A DNA stretch of 64,000 nt from NCBI GenBank assembly GCA_964019165.1, contig OZ025287.1:384501-448500 (forward strand), given 5' to 3'. The notes beneath the pieces are model-generated. The model was not told the DNA's origin, did no database searches, and was given only the letters and a program-made list of their open reading frames with translations. This DNA is from Mastigias papua. Taxonomy: Eukaryota > Cnidaria > Scyphozoa > Rhizostomeae > Mastigiidae. Both the position numbers and the translations under genes were made by a program. Of this stretch, positions 41,701 to 54,960 are shown in pieces; within the stretch, counting starts at the first letter, position 1; the number at the start of each line of letters is the position of its first letter.

Positions 41701-42519
41701 AATTTCTAACTGTCCGGATACAATGTTGAAAAATCTGACATATTATCGTCCAAAAACAATTTTAAACATCAATACATAGAGTTGTACTTCTAACTCATTC
41801 AAGCAATTCAAATTCTTAGGTGATATACACTTCTGCAAAAACTGTATGACTGTATGACAGTATTTAGCAACCACATTCTGAAAAACTCCTCAGATCTTAA
41901 TCCCAAACTCTCATCTGGATTAAAAAAATTCACTCTTACTAAAAGTGTTTATGAGATTTTTCCTGCTATCACAACTATTTAAAGACAAGCAGCTCAAAAA
42001 CGCCAATCTCATAATCTGCATCGATCCTTAATATAGTACAAGCTTCCCTTCGACGGGAAGCTTATTCTGTGATGCATTCTGGGACACAAATGAGCCGAAT
42101 AATATCGGTGGACATATGAAGCAAATCTGCTCGCAAATATGCTTGATGCATTCACAGTGATTACAAGAAACTAATTATCAGGACAAGGCCAAGAGGGTCG
42201 TACTCACAATTTCCTAATCTAGGCTAATTCCAAGCTTTCCAAGGGCGTTGTCCTAAGCCTCATTCTGATGGAATGGCCTCCTACGCTTAAAACAGTTTTC
42301 TCTTTCACCTTATGAAATGTATGAATAGAAATATCTCAACTTTAAGCCTGTAACTACAACAATGTTACTATTCCCAGTCACACTGAAATTGCTTGAAAGG
42401 CATGGCAAAGTATTTCTAATTTGCACCCAAAACGAGAAGAGATCTTAGCAGGGGGCACGAACTGTTATTCAACATAACCAAAACAAACTAGCTGCCACGC
42501 AGCGCCTCCAGACTCAGGC

Positions 42520-42830
42520 AATCACAATAATCAAGAACGCAAAAATTAAAGACAGCTGATCATGCTCTTGGATGTATGCAGAAAACATAATCCACCTCAA
42601 TAAGAACGTTATGGCCTGTAATATTATGAACAAGGCCCTGCCAGCCTTCTAGAAAAATACAAATCATAGTCTAACTTCTTTTCCTATAATACGAGAAACA
42701 GCCAAAACCTTCAGGTTCCAAAGCACAGGACAGAACATTATACAAAGAGTTTCTATGGACTGGAATAATACAAATATCAAAATACGTGAGTTACCAACAT
42801 TAAATATTTCAAAAAGGCAAAAAGTATCTG
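42520..42830 (+). pseudogene. Degenerate LINE pol C-terminus
   Basis: Across frames with stops and a shift, the plus strand reads LNKNVMACNIMNKALPAF, then SYNTRNSQNLQVPKHRT, then KSFYGLE. The YNTRN-leucine-x-x-PK-RT pattern is common near the end of non-LTR retrotransposon polyproteins. It is not functional. Confidence 0.45.
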
Positions 42831-44109
42831 AAGAGCAAAACTTAAAATAAACACGACCCCCTGGAAGAGCAGCTCCACGTTAAACTATCTAAATTATATA
42901 ACACTGAGTACAAATATAAATATATATATATATTTCGAAGATTGATATCGAAACGCTTGAAACTGATTGAAAAATGGAGCATAATTTTGAGTGATTTCGA
43001 TATATATATACATTTTTTTGAACTCAGTTTTAAAAAATATTCATAGCTTATTGTAGTTATATGCTGAAGGGTTATTTCGTGTATAAAGAATTGATAAAAT
43101 GAAATGAAGAAAGAAAAAGACTTTTAACGAGAACATCTCCATACATGACTTTCTAAGAAAGTTTAGTTTGTCGAACAAACCAAAAGAGTTTACAAAAGTT
43201 TCATCAACACTGCAGGTCACGCAGGTCAAACAAAAGTAACAAAAGTCCTACAGAGATCAAATATCAAGCAGAAAAAACACTTTCTCCTTGTCAAATTCAA
43301 ACTAGTTGACCCTATAGACTATTAAATGGTATATTGTGCTTGAAAGTCAAATGCCAGATTACATAACCATCTAGAATCTCAAAGCACAGACAAAATCACA
43401 ACGAATAAAAGAGAAATAACGACGGCTCTTAACTGGCAGACTAAGTTCAAGAACAAGTTGTCAGCTACCATGGGTGACCAATGTAAGATCAAACATGTCA
43501 CTCCATGACATATTCTTTATGTTTTTGATATCCCACTAAAGGGTGGATAGACCGAAGTCGACACATCACCTGCGCCAACACACTTCAAACTTCACGGTGG
43601 ATTTCTTCCAACATCAAAATTGTAATGGGAAAAGAGAGATCCTATCAAATTGACTATAGATGGAGATTCCACACTTTGGCAGAGATATGACCAGCTGTTA
43701 AACGAAGCCTAGAGGATAGGGAAATAACACAGGAAAGCTATTGGATCCATCCACAGTTCTCTTTTCAAATACTAGTCGGAAATCCTTGGCAGATGTAGAT
43801 CCTCTGAAGATAGCAAAATAAAGCATAACTCTCAAGTATTAGCAAGAAATATGGATAAAGATATATAAAGTCTTTAATTTAATTTCAAAATGACCTTAAC
43901 CTAATCTTCATGAATGAGATATTCAAACAAAAAATTTTAGAGAAGAATACTGACCAACAAATTGGGAATTGGAAACTTGTGTAAATTCCAAAAATCAGAC
44001 CAACATTCGTGGAATTCAAAGCGCGTCTTTTAAAGACAAACATTCGAGCAACCTAGCAGATGGAGTGAAAAACTGAAAGACCTCAATTGCATTCAAGCTG
44101 GAAATAAAA

Positions 44110-44128
44110 CATATATATAAATATATAT

Positions 44129-44175
<47 letters not shown>
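44110..44175. repeat. (TA)n microsatellite
   Basis: A TA run of about 65 bp with few interruptions, followed by TTTA-rich sequence. Confidence 0.9.
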
Positions 44176-44177
<2 letters not shown>

Positions 44178-46135
44178 AATTTATTTATTTATACATAACT
44201 TATAATCACATAATCACATGGATTGATATATTTATTTATTTATTTATATATAAGTATTCATTTATATATTTATTTTTTTCATTTTTATATATATTTTTAT
44301 ATATAATAGATACTTTTAATACATTACCAGTAGTAAGCACGCTAAAATTGCAGGATCTTATAGCGAGCACTTTCAATACATTGCCTAAGAAAAAGAAAAT
44401 CATATTAACAGCAGAGAAAGCGATGACCCTCAAACATACGTAAGCCGCTCTGTCAAACCAACTTTGGATTCTACTGTGGCAATTAGGAGATAGGTCAACC
44501 AGCTGAGATCCTCCATACTAGCGAGACAAGATTAGATCCCAAGAAAATTAGAAAGGTGTTATCTGAACAGATACCAATTATCCTGAAATCTACTCTAGAC
44601 AAACAAAAACCCGAAAATTACTAAGAGACAGCTGTGTCAATAGTAGTCAAAAAAGTGGGTGAACGCGTGAGTTGAGCAAAGATCGTCCAAGCTACACAAG
44701 AAAATTGCTCATCACTAAGTGTTTCCAAAAAGAAATACGTGTTCTTTCAGTACATCAAAGTGCACATTGTGGTCTCCATAAAACATTCTACCTCGCTGGC
44801 CTATGCTACTGACCAAGATGCTGACCAGTACACAATAGCTAAATACCACTCTGTCTCAAGAATTAACAATAACTTACAACTGTGAATCACGTATTTCTCA
44901 CCTGTGAGCTGTCACTGTACAAAATACAAGAGAAAAACATGAAGAGAATCCTATCATACCAAAATGACATGACAATAAAGAATCTCAAAGGCCACATATC
45001 AAATCTGAAAACAGTTCAGTATGGGATCCGTCAAGACTCGAGTCTTAGACACATTCGACTCATCATTTACGTAAAAGACTTCCAGAAAAACCTGTACATA
45101 AACGAGGCTCCACATAGGGCATTTGGGCACTGAAATGTCATTTCTAACTTACCACAGACGTCTCTATTTCAAAATATCGGTGTTTGCTATAGCAGCGGCA
45201 CCAACGCTCAGATACTTATCCGAAAATATCATACATCATCTTCTAGTGCCAAACGCTAAAATTGATCTCCACGCTCTCTCTATGCAATCGGCCTGTTGAT
45301 GAAAGATATACAGTGCTTAGCTTTATATAACTTGACAGAATCCAGAAAAAATTTATATTTTCAAGTGCATGAAAGTTTAAAGTTATAATGAAAATAGCGA
45401 AACATTTCATGCGGATATATAAAATAAATGTTTCCAGGTACATTACGTAGCAGGAACGCTAAAAAATGAGTTAGAGCTGGAAAGATATGATGCGTACAAA
45501 CAGTCTATTTTGTACTTCGCGCTGGAACTATTTTCCCATTTAGGTCTGTTGTCAACTCGTTTCCAAACTTTTAGTAAGGCAGTGCAATTACCTCTCTATG
45601 TCCCACTTTCACGACATATTCACCCATCATTCTGAGGCAATAAATCCTCGTGAACTTTTATCATAAACTAAATGATAACAAATTGGCTACTTAACAACTT
45701 TGCATGTGTGATGTCGTCCAATTTCAACGATTTACACCCCTCCCTCCTCCTAATCGAACAACGTTATCTCAACAAGAGCTTCTAACTTCATGGGGATGAA
45801 CCCCGTCAAATTGTGAACTGCCCCTTCCCTCTCGTTCCCACCCATTCATGTACTAATGTCAGTAACTAAATACCAAACTGAGTTTCAGTCATTAGAAACA
45901 AAGTCAATCGCGCCTTTGTGAGCTTTCTGGCTTTCATAATTGGGAATCTACACTTATTGGCCTATGCTGATATAATTTTATCATGATTGCATTGGTCGTT
46001 CGTAGCACTTATAAAAAGGATTCTTAAAAAACACATGACAATGATTATAGAGCTAACTTGCAGAAAGGAGAAACTCCTATAATGTAATCCACAACAGGAA
46101 ACCATTCTCCTCCTTTCGTACTAAAAGATTGATTA

Positions 46136-46275
46136 TCAAGCACATCCCCTTAACCCCCTATAGGAGAACGTCATACACTTACTCCTTACCATGTGCAAAT
46201 TGAGGGCTCTTTCACTATGAAACAGCCGGTCACAGCATGAACATTCAAAACCCCTGTGTTCAGTTTCAAAGAGAC
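46136..46275 (-). CDS. C2H2/C2HC zinc-finger exon, gene partial
   Basis: After an acceptor (TTTCTTCTAG, exon starts at 46275) the frame reads FECSCCDRLFHSERALNLH, a Cys-x2-Cys-x12-His zinc-finger core. Two ends are possible. A strong donor (CATG followed by GTAAGG) would end the exon at 46200, leaving the last ligand to another exon. Alternatively the frame reads on through MVRSKC, giving a C2HC finger, to a TGA at 46136. It is on the same strand and 1.4 kb downstream of the acidic exon of the TIR gene, but the phases do not join directly, so a missing exon or a separate gene is implied. Confidence 0.5.
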
Positions 46276-47708
46276 CTAGAAGAAACCAAAATTTAATGAT
46301 ACATTTAACATTCTTAGAATTCATGAGTAAAACACAAGGAAAATGCCCTAATTCTTTTGTTACTTATTTCTGCTGCCCGATATTCCCACAAGAGGATTGA
46401 ATTCTTTCGGATTATTAACTTGAGAAGTTAGGGAATAATAGACAGTAAGAATACTGAAAAGCAGACCTACAGGAATGCTGGAGAGGGGACAGAGGGGGGC
46501 AAGCGTCCTTCATGTCTTTCATCAGGGGGAGCAAAGAGAAAATGCACTTTGCAAGAAAACTTTTTACCCATTATTGATCCGGACCTTAAAGGTCTCTGTT
46601 GATGCTTAGTAACATTAATTTTGTTGCGAGACGCTTTGTTCAAATCACAAAAAAAAGCAAAAGTAGGACATTGTTCCATTGCCACCTTTCAAAGAGGAAG
46701 TAATTGATAAAATGTTGATGAACAAAGCAGGCCTGGAACACAGTGACCCTTTGCATAACACTGACCCCTTGTATTTTACTACTTCCAGCGTCATTGATTC
46801 TCCAGCGCATTTCCACACAGCAGAAACGTCTCCTACCAACCTCCATTGGCACTTATTCGAAAGGAGCTTTTCTGAATGGATCCAATTAGAGGATTTATGG
46901 CAAGCTTTAGAATCTCCCACATTCTCATGTCTGTACCTTGGCAACCATGCATATGAAAGTATCCATTTTCATTTAAAAAAAGCCCTCCATTAAAAGCTAC
47001 ATGTGGGTTGATCATCTTCATAACTATTCTGAGCTTGAGAGCAAAATATTCATAGTTTATCATCACTTCCTAAATGCTTGCAAAACGGAAACACAAATCA
47101 TTGAAGCATTACCTGATACATTTAAGCTTGCCAATAGATTGGAGTCTTTTCTACCATTGACAGTAGAGCAGATTGCCTTGTCAAATCTCTAAGGATGCAA
47201 TGAAATTGTTAACTCTGTTAAAACTTCCTCTTTAGTTTCATCCAAGCCCCACTGATTCAAGAACTAAGAAATCAGCATACCAACAAACCTTCTTCGTGGC
47301 GACAAATAAAAGATATCTGAATAAGATAAAGATGCGATCCAGCAACCTAGACAACTTAAACCTCTGATAAACTTCTCTTTTCAAAGTAAAGATAATTTAA
47401 ACGTACCAGGTTTAATTTTGCGACACTCAACAAACACCTCATAGGAGAGAAACCTGACGGAGACTATGAAAGAGTCTACTTATTCACAATCACATACTCT
47501 CCTGCGCAGTGATGGAGATAAAGCCCAGTCAACTGGAAATTTCAGACTTTGTCTGCCTAATCACAATTTTTCGTCCCACAATTACCATTTCTGAGATGTG
47601 GTTATCAAGAACAAATGTCAGAAAGCTTGCCTTTAGTCCATCAAAAACTTGCATTCCACCGTACCCCTGCCCATGTGTAAGTGAATACAAAATGAAAACA
47701 GAAAGTAC

Positions 47709-50700
47709 CTCTAATAATCTCCTATAACGTCTTTTTCTTGCAGTGTCAAGACAGTTTTCAAATCTTTTCCTTATCCACATCTCCTGCCCCTGTAAAAAGT
47801 CTAGGACCAGTATTTGCTCCTGCTGCGAACTGAATCTATGAAGATGACAACTCCTCTTTTCTCTAGACTTCTTCTCTATGACATGTTTTGTATCATGGCA
47901 TATCATCTCATGTTGTGAAACATTACCAACGGTATCATCATCGCAGAGGGATACATCTTCAATCTTAAGAGTAAGTTCTTCAACATCTTCCCTGGTTAGG
48001 TCATCATCTTCAGGCACAAAGAGCCCAATGATCCTTGGGTGAATTTTCTCTAAAAGCCCATTATCTGCACCATCACTCAAACCCCCAGCATCTTGCTCTA
48101 TCACAGGACATGTGTCAGCTTGGGTATCTACACCACCATATTCTTGAATGATAGCCACATTTCTGTCATACTCCGAAGTGTTGGGATCATGTAAAATCAC
48201 GGTACCATTAGAGTTCCCCTTACTCCTATCAACACCATCTGAATCTGAAGATCTTACAACCTTTTGATGCTCAACGTCATTTGAAACAACAGGCCTTAAC
48301 CAACTTCCCCATTCACCATGATGAAACTTGTCAGGTTTAGTACTGCTTCCATGTTCACATTCACTTGAGACAACAGGCCCCAGCATACCTCCACATTCAT
48401 TACCATCAGAATTTTCAGATCTTAAATGGTCTCCATATTCCAAAGCAGGAGCAACAATTTCCACTGATTTCCTTTCATGCTCGAGAGACAAATTTTCTGC
48501 GGGTTGCAAGCTACTTCCATATTTAAGCTCATTTGAACTGCCAGTCACTATAGATAAGCTATCAATTTTCCTAGCACCATTAGACATTCTTGAACTGCGA
48601 GGCACCAAACTAGTATAAACACGTCCCAAATGCTTATTATTGTCCTTGGCTTCAGACTCATCACAATTATTTTCAACAGCATGACTACATTTCCATATCT
48701 GAATATTGTGCTCCAAGTCATTATGTGTACCATTCACTTCTTCTGTCATATCACTAAAAATACTGACCACATTTTCAATTTCTGCAGTTCTTCTTTTTTT
48801 AGATTGTGTTGAATTCCCTATTTCTCCTGTTGCTGGACATCTAGCAAGCTCTGCAGTTGACATGCATTCTGAATAACTTTGACTATCCCTTCTATCTGCA
48901 AGAAATTTATTTAGCACTATTGAGATATCACCTTGCTTATTAGGTAAGAAGAAACTATTCTACAAGTTAGAGTTCAGTAGTACTATAAGGAGAAATTGAC
49001 ACCTTATTCTTCTCCTTCTGCAGCAAATGTTTCTGTTTCAATGGTGAGTGAGGTTGAGTATAACAGGTAGCAGACAAAAGCTTGGCCCTTTTGGACTATA
49101 TCGACTCTCATGGACCTGTGTAAAGGCTCTAGCCTAATACAGAATATCACTTTTATCATCATCATTATTATTTTTATTTTTTGTTCCTTCCTTGCATTAC
49201 TGTCCAGATCTCGTCACTGTGCCAAGGCCAGCCCATGACTCTTGGGCAGCAGTATTGTTCAAGTGATGGACAGCATTCTTCTCAGGATGTGAGTGTTTCC
49301 AAGGCAAAAGCAATCTTTTGCACTCCTTCAATTATTATTTGTCCGAGAATTTGACTTATGCACGTCTGAAAGTCTTTCTTTACTAATAGTATTATTACTA
49401 TAATTATCAGTATAAGTAGTATTATTGTATTAAAGTATTATTATTATAATTATCATTATAAGTACTATTATTATAAGTTCTGTTACAAATCGTACTTTAT
49501 ATATAACAGAATTAACTGTAGGCTTTGAAACAAATTTAAACGATAATGTTCACTACAAAGAACGTAAGTATCTGAGGGATGTGCTTTTGGGTCTAAGGGA
49601 TGTGACATAGGTGGCAGACACGAGAGATATGATCAAAGTGGCAGGTCTGAGACACAAGGCTCAGGGTGGTAGATCTGAGGGATATAACTTAAAGTTATAG
49701 GCCTGAGAAATGTGATGTATGCTATCACAAAAAGGAACGTGATTCAGTTGGTACAAATGAGGGATAGGGATTTTGGTGTTAGACATGAAGGATCTGATTT
49801 AGGTCATAGGTCTAATAGATGTGGTTCACACAGTAACCCTGAAAGGTACTATCTGGATAGTACATCTCACAGATGTGACTTTAAAATAGTAAATCTGAGG
49901 TGTGTGATTCTAAGGTGGCAGATCCAAGGGATGTGATTTTATGGTGGTAGATATGAGGGATATGATTTTAGAGTGATAGATCTAACATATGTGATATTAC
50001 AGTGGTAGAAGGTCTGAGGGATGTGGCTATACAATGGTAGGTCTGAGTGATGTGACTTTGCAGTGGGAGATCTCAGGAATGTGATTTTACAGTGGTAGAC
50101 CTCAGGGGTGTGATCTACAGGTGGTAGATCTGAGGGATGTGATACTACAGTGGTAGGTCAGAGGGGTGTGATTTTATGGTAATAGGTCAGAGGGATGTGA
50201 GTTTTAGTGGTAGATGTGAGAGATGTGATTTTAAAGTGGTAGATCTTAGGGTGTGAGTTTATAGTGGTAGATCTTAGTGATGAGACTTTGTGGTGATAGG
50301 TCTGAGGGATGTGATTTTAATGGTGGTAGAGCTGAGGGATGTAATTGTATGATGGTAGGTCTGAGAGATGTGATTGTAAGGTAGTAGATCTGAAGGAAGT
50401 GATTTTATGATGGAAGATCTGATGGGCATGATTTAGATAGCAGGTCTAAGAGGTGCAGCTTAGATGGCAGATCTGAGGGTGTGATTTTAAGGTGGCAGCT
50501 CTGAGGAATGTAATTTGAGTGGTAGACCTGAGAGATGTCACTTCACTAATCAGCTGGCACAGAAAGAATACAAACTTTACTTCTTTAAATTGTGCAAGTT
50601 GGATTTTATATGTCAGAGTTTCATTGAACATAAAATTCAAAAGGCTTTCTTCTAAAATTATCCAAAACTTTTGAACACACTGCTCCAATGGCTAAAGTCT

Positions 50701-52495
50701 CCTATTGTCACCTCACTTGATTTGAAAAATGCCTTTGGCAAAGTTCACCACAACGTAATTCCTAAAATTCATACGCATCTTCACATACATGGTCACAGGC
50801 AACAACTGATCTCTACTCGAATTTCCAAACACCATTTATCACAGTCAGTTGAGGTGTTCTTCAGGGGAACTGTTTAAGCCTACTAACTTTCAACCTCTGT
50901 TTCAATATATCTATTCATAAAATCTCCGATCAGATGTTCAAGTAATGTGGTTTCACAATCAGCTCTCTCTAGCCCATCCACTGGCTTCAACTTGCATACA
51001 ATGCTGCAGTCATAATTGGTCTTCAGAGTGAAAAACAAAGTCTACTGTATCATTTCACTAGATGGTGCACATGGGTAGATGAGATTATCAGGGTTGACAA
51101 ATGTTCCACCTTTGGTATAAGAAAATCATCCACTTCATCAACCCAATATCTTCCCAAGCTGGAAATGAATCATGAAAATGTCAAATCTTTCAAATATCTT
51201 GGTAGACATGCTATGGATAACCAAATCCACATGTCTGACGCTCTCAAAATCCTCAATGATTTAATGACAAAAACAGATGATCTTTCCTGTCATCCAAAAT
51301 ATAAATTTAGAATTTACCATCAATTTGTTTTTTTCCAAACTATGCTATCATCTTACTATTGCTGATCTCAGCAAAACTTAGGTGATCCAGAATTTTGATA
51401 ATAACGTTGGTAAGTAGGCTCGGCAATGGCTTGAACTTCCTATTAGCTCTACCTTGAGTGTTGTCAATGTTCAGAATTCAAAATATAGAATTAACTTTAT
51501 TTTGCCCTCTATGAAATTTATTCATTGCCAGACTGTTATAAGAAATGCTCGTAAATCTTCTCCACTTTCTGACATAAATTCATTATGGGCTGCAACTAGC
51601 AATGGTACTAATATTCAATATGACCAGTATAAGAATACTAAACATATTCTAACTCCCATTCAGAGAGAACATGAACGATCACATTAATCATGAAATAACA
51701 TCACAAAGTTTCATTATGTCTTCCACAGACAAGCCAATAACACATTGCCTGTAATTAGTAAGGTGTATCATTGCATCTTTGTTAACTATAGCATTTCATA
51801 AAAATGAGATCAAGTTTAAAAAAATTATCATTATTCACAAAACCAATTTTAAACAGACTGGTGACATGAATGTGTGATCAACCAGTTCTCTCCCTAATCT
51901 GCAACAGAATGTTCATTGTTAGCTATTGATAATGTAGAAATAATCAAGGGGAATGCATGAGGTTTACAAAACATAATATTTATATCCAAAGGTACCTGTA
52001 ACGTTTTTCAAAATGGCTTGAGTAAGTTTTTTCCAGAAGAACTTTTGTGCAACCTTGTTTGTCCAGTCAAGTTTCCATAATGGGGCAAATAGATCTGGAA
52101 CTTTGCATTGTCTCAAAAGAATTGGCAGCAACCTGAATTCTCTGATTATTTCTGGCGCATTAACACAACATTTCTCAATCAAAGTAGTCCAAAGGTCTTC
52201 ATCAGCACCATACTTGCTTGTCAAAACTACTACTGTGCAAGAACTGGAGCAGAGGCCATTCAGTTTATTCTCAATTATTGTCTTCCCTGGCTCAAAGTCT
52301 CTATCATCCCAACACACTGAAAAGTTCTCATCCTCTAGATGTTGAAGCAGCTGCTCTGTTACCCATTCTTTATCTGACTCATGGTATGAGATAAATACAT
52401 CATAGATTTTACCCTTTGCTACCATTCCAGACATGGTATATGCCTGGCTAGTCAAAATATTTTCAAAGCTCAGATGTAATTCAGTTGATTGTAAT
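47709..52495 (-). CDS. TIR-domain protein with long acidic C-terminal region (partial)
   Basis: Two exons with matching phase are clear: 51996-52495 (166 codons) and 47709-48895 (395 codons). The first encodes a full TIR domain with box 1 (YDVFISYHESD), box 2 (RDFEPGK) and box 3 (FFWKKL), plus the central strand CTVVVLTSKY. TIR domains mediate homotypic adaptor contacts in Toll/IL-1 signalling. The usual W-x3-E of NAD-cleaving TIRs is altered here (LWTTLIEK), so an adaptor role is more likely. The second exon is acidic, Ser/Glu/Asp-rich and probably disordered. It ends in a conserved-looking helical and basic block (SSQQEQILVLDFLQG, then RKRFENCLDTARKRRYRRLL). That exon ends on a donor, so the protein continues. 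The 5' end is not fixed: the TIR exon starts in phase 2 with no membrane segment or signal peptide seen. The 3.1-kb intron contains a LINE fragment and a minisatellite. Confidence 0.75.
49555..50540. repeat. Degenerate minisatellite, about 30-38-bp unit
   Basis: Roughly 1 kb of units close to GGTAGATCTGAGGGATGTGA followed by TTTTAAAGT. There are about 28 diverged copies, inside the intron of the TIR gene. No frame is open. Confidence 0.85.
50662..51690 (+). pseudogene. Decayed LINE reverse transcriptase
   Basis: Broken plus-strand frames carry reverse transcriptase text in order: TSLDLKNAFGKVHHNVI (palm motif), MNHENVKSFKYLGR, LMTKTDDLSCHPKYKFRIYH, and MKFIHCQTVIRNARKSSPLS then NIQYDQYKNTKHIL. 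Frameshifts and stops separate them. The segment is antisense in the intron of the TIR gene. The 5' half of the element is absent. Confidence 0.75.
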
Positions 52496-54669
52496 CTGCA
52501 AGAAAGAGAAAGTGCAGTTAGCAATAAGTCCTCAAAAAGAAACTAAATCTGCAAAATTATTAAGTAGCAGTTCTTGAAAACCTTGCTTGAAAGAACATAA
52601 ATTTTCTTATTAGACTCCAGCGGGTCTAGTATGAGTAGGCTTATTTTAGCTTTAAACTACCATATGAGGAGTTAAACATTCCTAGCTATGTCAAAAGATG
52701 ATAAGGTACATGAGACTAAAAACAAAACAGACTGCATTTGAGAATTACTCCATGCTATGGAGACATTTTGGTTGAAATTTTTGCAATCACTCTGCTCTCT
52801 TTCAGCACACATGCATGAACTGGTCAAATTAGTGAGACATAAAACAGGGCATACACAAAAGCCAGACTACATTATTTGACTTTGGCATAGGGAAGTTCAT
52901 CATTAGGAAAGTTTTGGCACATTTAAAGGTTAAAAGTATGACAAATAGGTCTTTAATGGTGTGAATATGGATGGGAGTTCAAGTTCAAGTTCATTTCATT
53001 TTAAAATTCCAAAACATTTACAAATTCCTTTCAATTACCACTACAATAACATCATAAACAACAAACATAAAGTAATAGTTTACAATAAAGTTAAACATAA
53101 ACACAAAGCAAGGATACTAATAACAAAATGTTATAACAATGTACAAAGAGACCTAAACTAATTAATTAATTTAAAGCAGTCAAAGTGGAACAGGGAAGAT
53201 ATTCTCCCACACTACATAGAATGCAGTCTGGCACCAGAGGAGGAATTTACATTTCCTTCCTAGGATAATCTAGGTACTTGGCTAAAAATACCTAACAAGT
53301 AGACATGTATAGGTACAAGTTCTGTCTGAATGTGTTTATCTATTGTTCTATCTACTTATAAATCAACTGTTATGTTATTACAGTATACAATTGCAAGTCA
53401 AGAGAGTTAATTTCAATTATGTCATTAGCGCTTCATACTAGTTTCAACTATTCAAGAATTCTGCAAAACCCATTGCAAATATTGCTGGCCAGAAAAATTT
53501 CTAGGAGCATTGCTCCTACGTTCCGATAACTTTATCCACCTCTGCTGCATACCTTCTGGGGAGGATAAGCGAGAAATAAACTAGAATGTAACTATTTGTG
53601 GTGAATCAACACAATAACTTTCGTAACCCCTTTAGCCACACAGAGGGAGATGGCAGCTGTATGCTCAGTCACTGTACATGCATGCTTGAATATGCAGCTC
53701 GTTGCCTATAAAGTAACTGCACGCGAGCAAGCCTGGCAAGTTCCTATTTGTACGTGCAAGATCTTTTCGAAAAACTAGTCATAATTCACACTATGGACTT
53801 CAGTTACTCCATTCGTTAACTTACACAATTATAGTTTTCTTCTACAAGGCAAAGGACTTACCATGGTACTATGCTCAGATGGTTTGTACACAGCGTTCAT
53901 TATGCCCCTATGTCTGCCACCATACACAGTTGTTTATTGTCTAACCATCTCCCTCAAAAAAATTATTTCATCTGCCATTTTGTCATTTTGTTGCTTGTAT
54001 AACTCTCGCCTCGAGGCCATGTTAGAACCGAGGCTTCCATTTATAATGCCGGCGGCTTTGCCAGCTTTGCCTACTACTTTGTTGTCACAGAGCCTCTCTG
54101 CATTTGAAAGAAGGTATAGCAAGGTTTACAAAAACATAACAGAAGTGAACTAGGCAACTACTTCTAGTCATAACTCCTGGAATTTTTACTTTCACGTCAG
54201 TATTTCGATATGCAAAACCGAAATAAAATACTGTGAGTCTTTTTACGAGTCTCTTACTATGCTCACCAAATCTCACAAATCTTTTCTTATTGCTCCAAAG
54301 TTACATGATTTTCACCAGCTGCGAACCAGGTTACAGAGAACTAGCACTAAGCCCAAAGCCTGTTTGCTTGAGCTTCGACAATACCTGAGTCCAGAATGCA
54401 GTGATAACCAAATTGAGCAGTGATAAAATGGTTATCTGTTAAACAGTGTGTGCAAATCACTTAGCTTCTCAAAAGCTTATTCATACAACATTTATAGCAA
54501 AATGGCTTTGATCATTGGGATATCTAATGCCATAGCAATAACAATCATTAATCAATATTCATTCCATTATACGTAATGTCATAACACCTTCGCTCACATA
54601 AGAAGCGAAAAAGGACGCTACTTCCATTTCATTTTACACTTTTTGTGAGACTTCGGTCTGTCACTTTGC
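52496..54669. other. Upstream of the TIR exon; 5' exons not identified
   Basis: Missing 5' exon(s) of the TIR gene should lie here or further right. Only one weak candidate is seen (53934-54020). The rest, including an A-rich low-complexity part near 52960-53160, shows nothing supportable. Confidence 0.4.
53934..54020 (-). CDS. Candidate first exon with coiled-coil start
   Basis: An ATG at 54020 opens a 28-codon frame (MASRRELYKQQNDKMADEII) with coiled-coil character and a possible donor (GAGATG followed by GTTAGA). It is upstream of the TIR exon on the same strand. Its phase at that donor (0) does not match the phase-2 start of the TIR exon, so at least one more exon would be needed. Confidence 0.2.
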   Translation of the reverse strand: MASRRELYKQQNDKMADEIIFLREMVRQ

Positions 54670-54960
54670 CAGTGGCGTAGCGTGACCCTTTTTGTTGGGG
54701 GGGTGTAAAATCACAATTTACCGACAGAAACCGTCGTGATTTAGTCGACGACAAAACATTCTTGATTTATCAATGCTGGCAATAAACACCGTTGCCAACA
54801 CACTTGAATACAGCTTGCCTAAGCACATCAGCCATGTACCGACGAAACTCAACGGAGTTGAATTTACCGACGAAACTCAACGGAGTTGAATTTACCGACG
54901 AAAATCCCGAAAGTTGGGGGTGTCACACCCCCCCACACCCCCCCGCTAGCTACGCCCCTG
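54670..54960. mobile_element. Non-autonomous hAT-like element with perfect 8-bp target duplication
   Basis: Left end CAGTGGCGTAGC and right end GCTACGCCCCTG are inverted repeats with one mismatch. The flanks are identical: CACTTTGC at 54662-54669 and at 54961-54968. Inside are G/C-runs near both ends and a tandem 28-bp unit (54837-54892, ACCGACGAAACTCAACGGAG...). It has no coding capacity. Confidence 0.8.

Larger units (their letters stand above)
38763..46135. other. Gene-poor stretch with decayed repeats
   Basis: No gene is supportable over 7.4 kb. It holds a degenerate LINE tail at 42520-42830, TA-rich runs at 42918-42935 and 44110-44175, and otherwise AT-rich sequence with frequent stops in all frames. 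Parts around 43.3-45.1 kb read like broken coding sequence on the plus strand, probably old transposon, but I cannot name it. Confidence 0.45.

Noticed and set aside
46679..47190. Plus-strand frames of 104 and 63 codons with protein-like text
   Set aside because: They are interrupted by stops and shifts, match no family I recognise, and may be an old transposon relic.
47380..47470. Plus-strand GEKP-like zinc-finger linker text
   Set aside because: The required Cys pairs are absent and stops surround it, so it looks like chance or decayed sequence.
49555..50540. Repeat array considered as CRISPR-like
   Set aside because: Units are contiguous and diverged with no unique spacers, in a eukaryotic intron.
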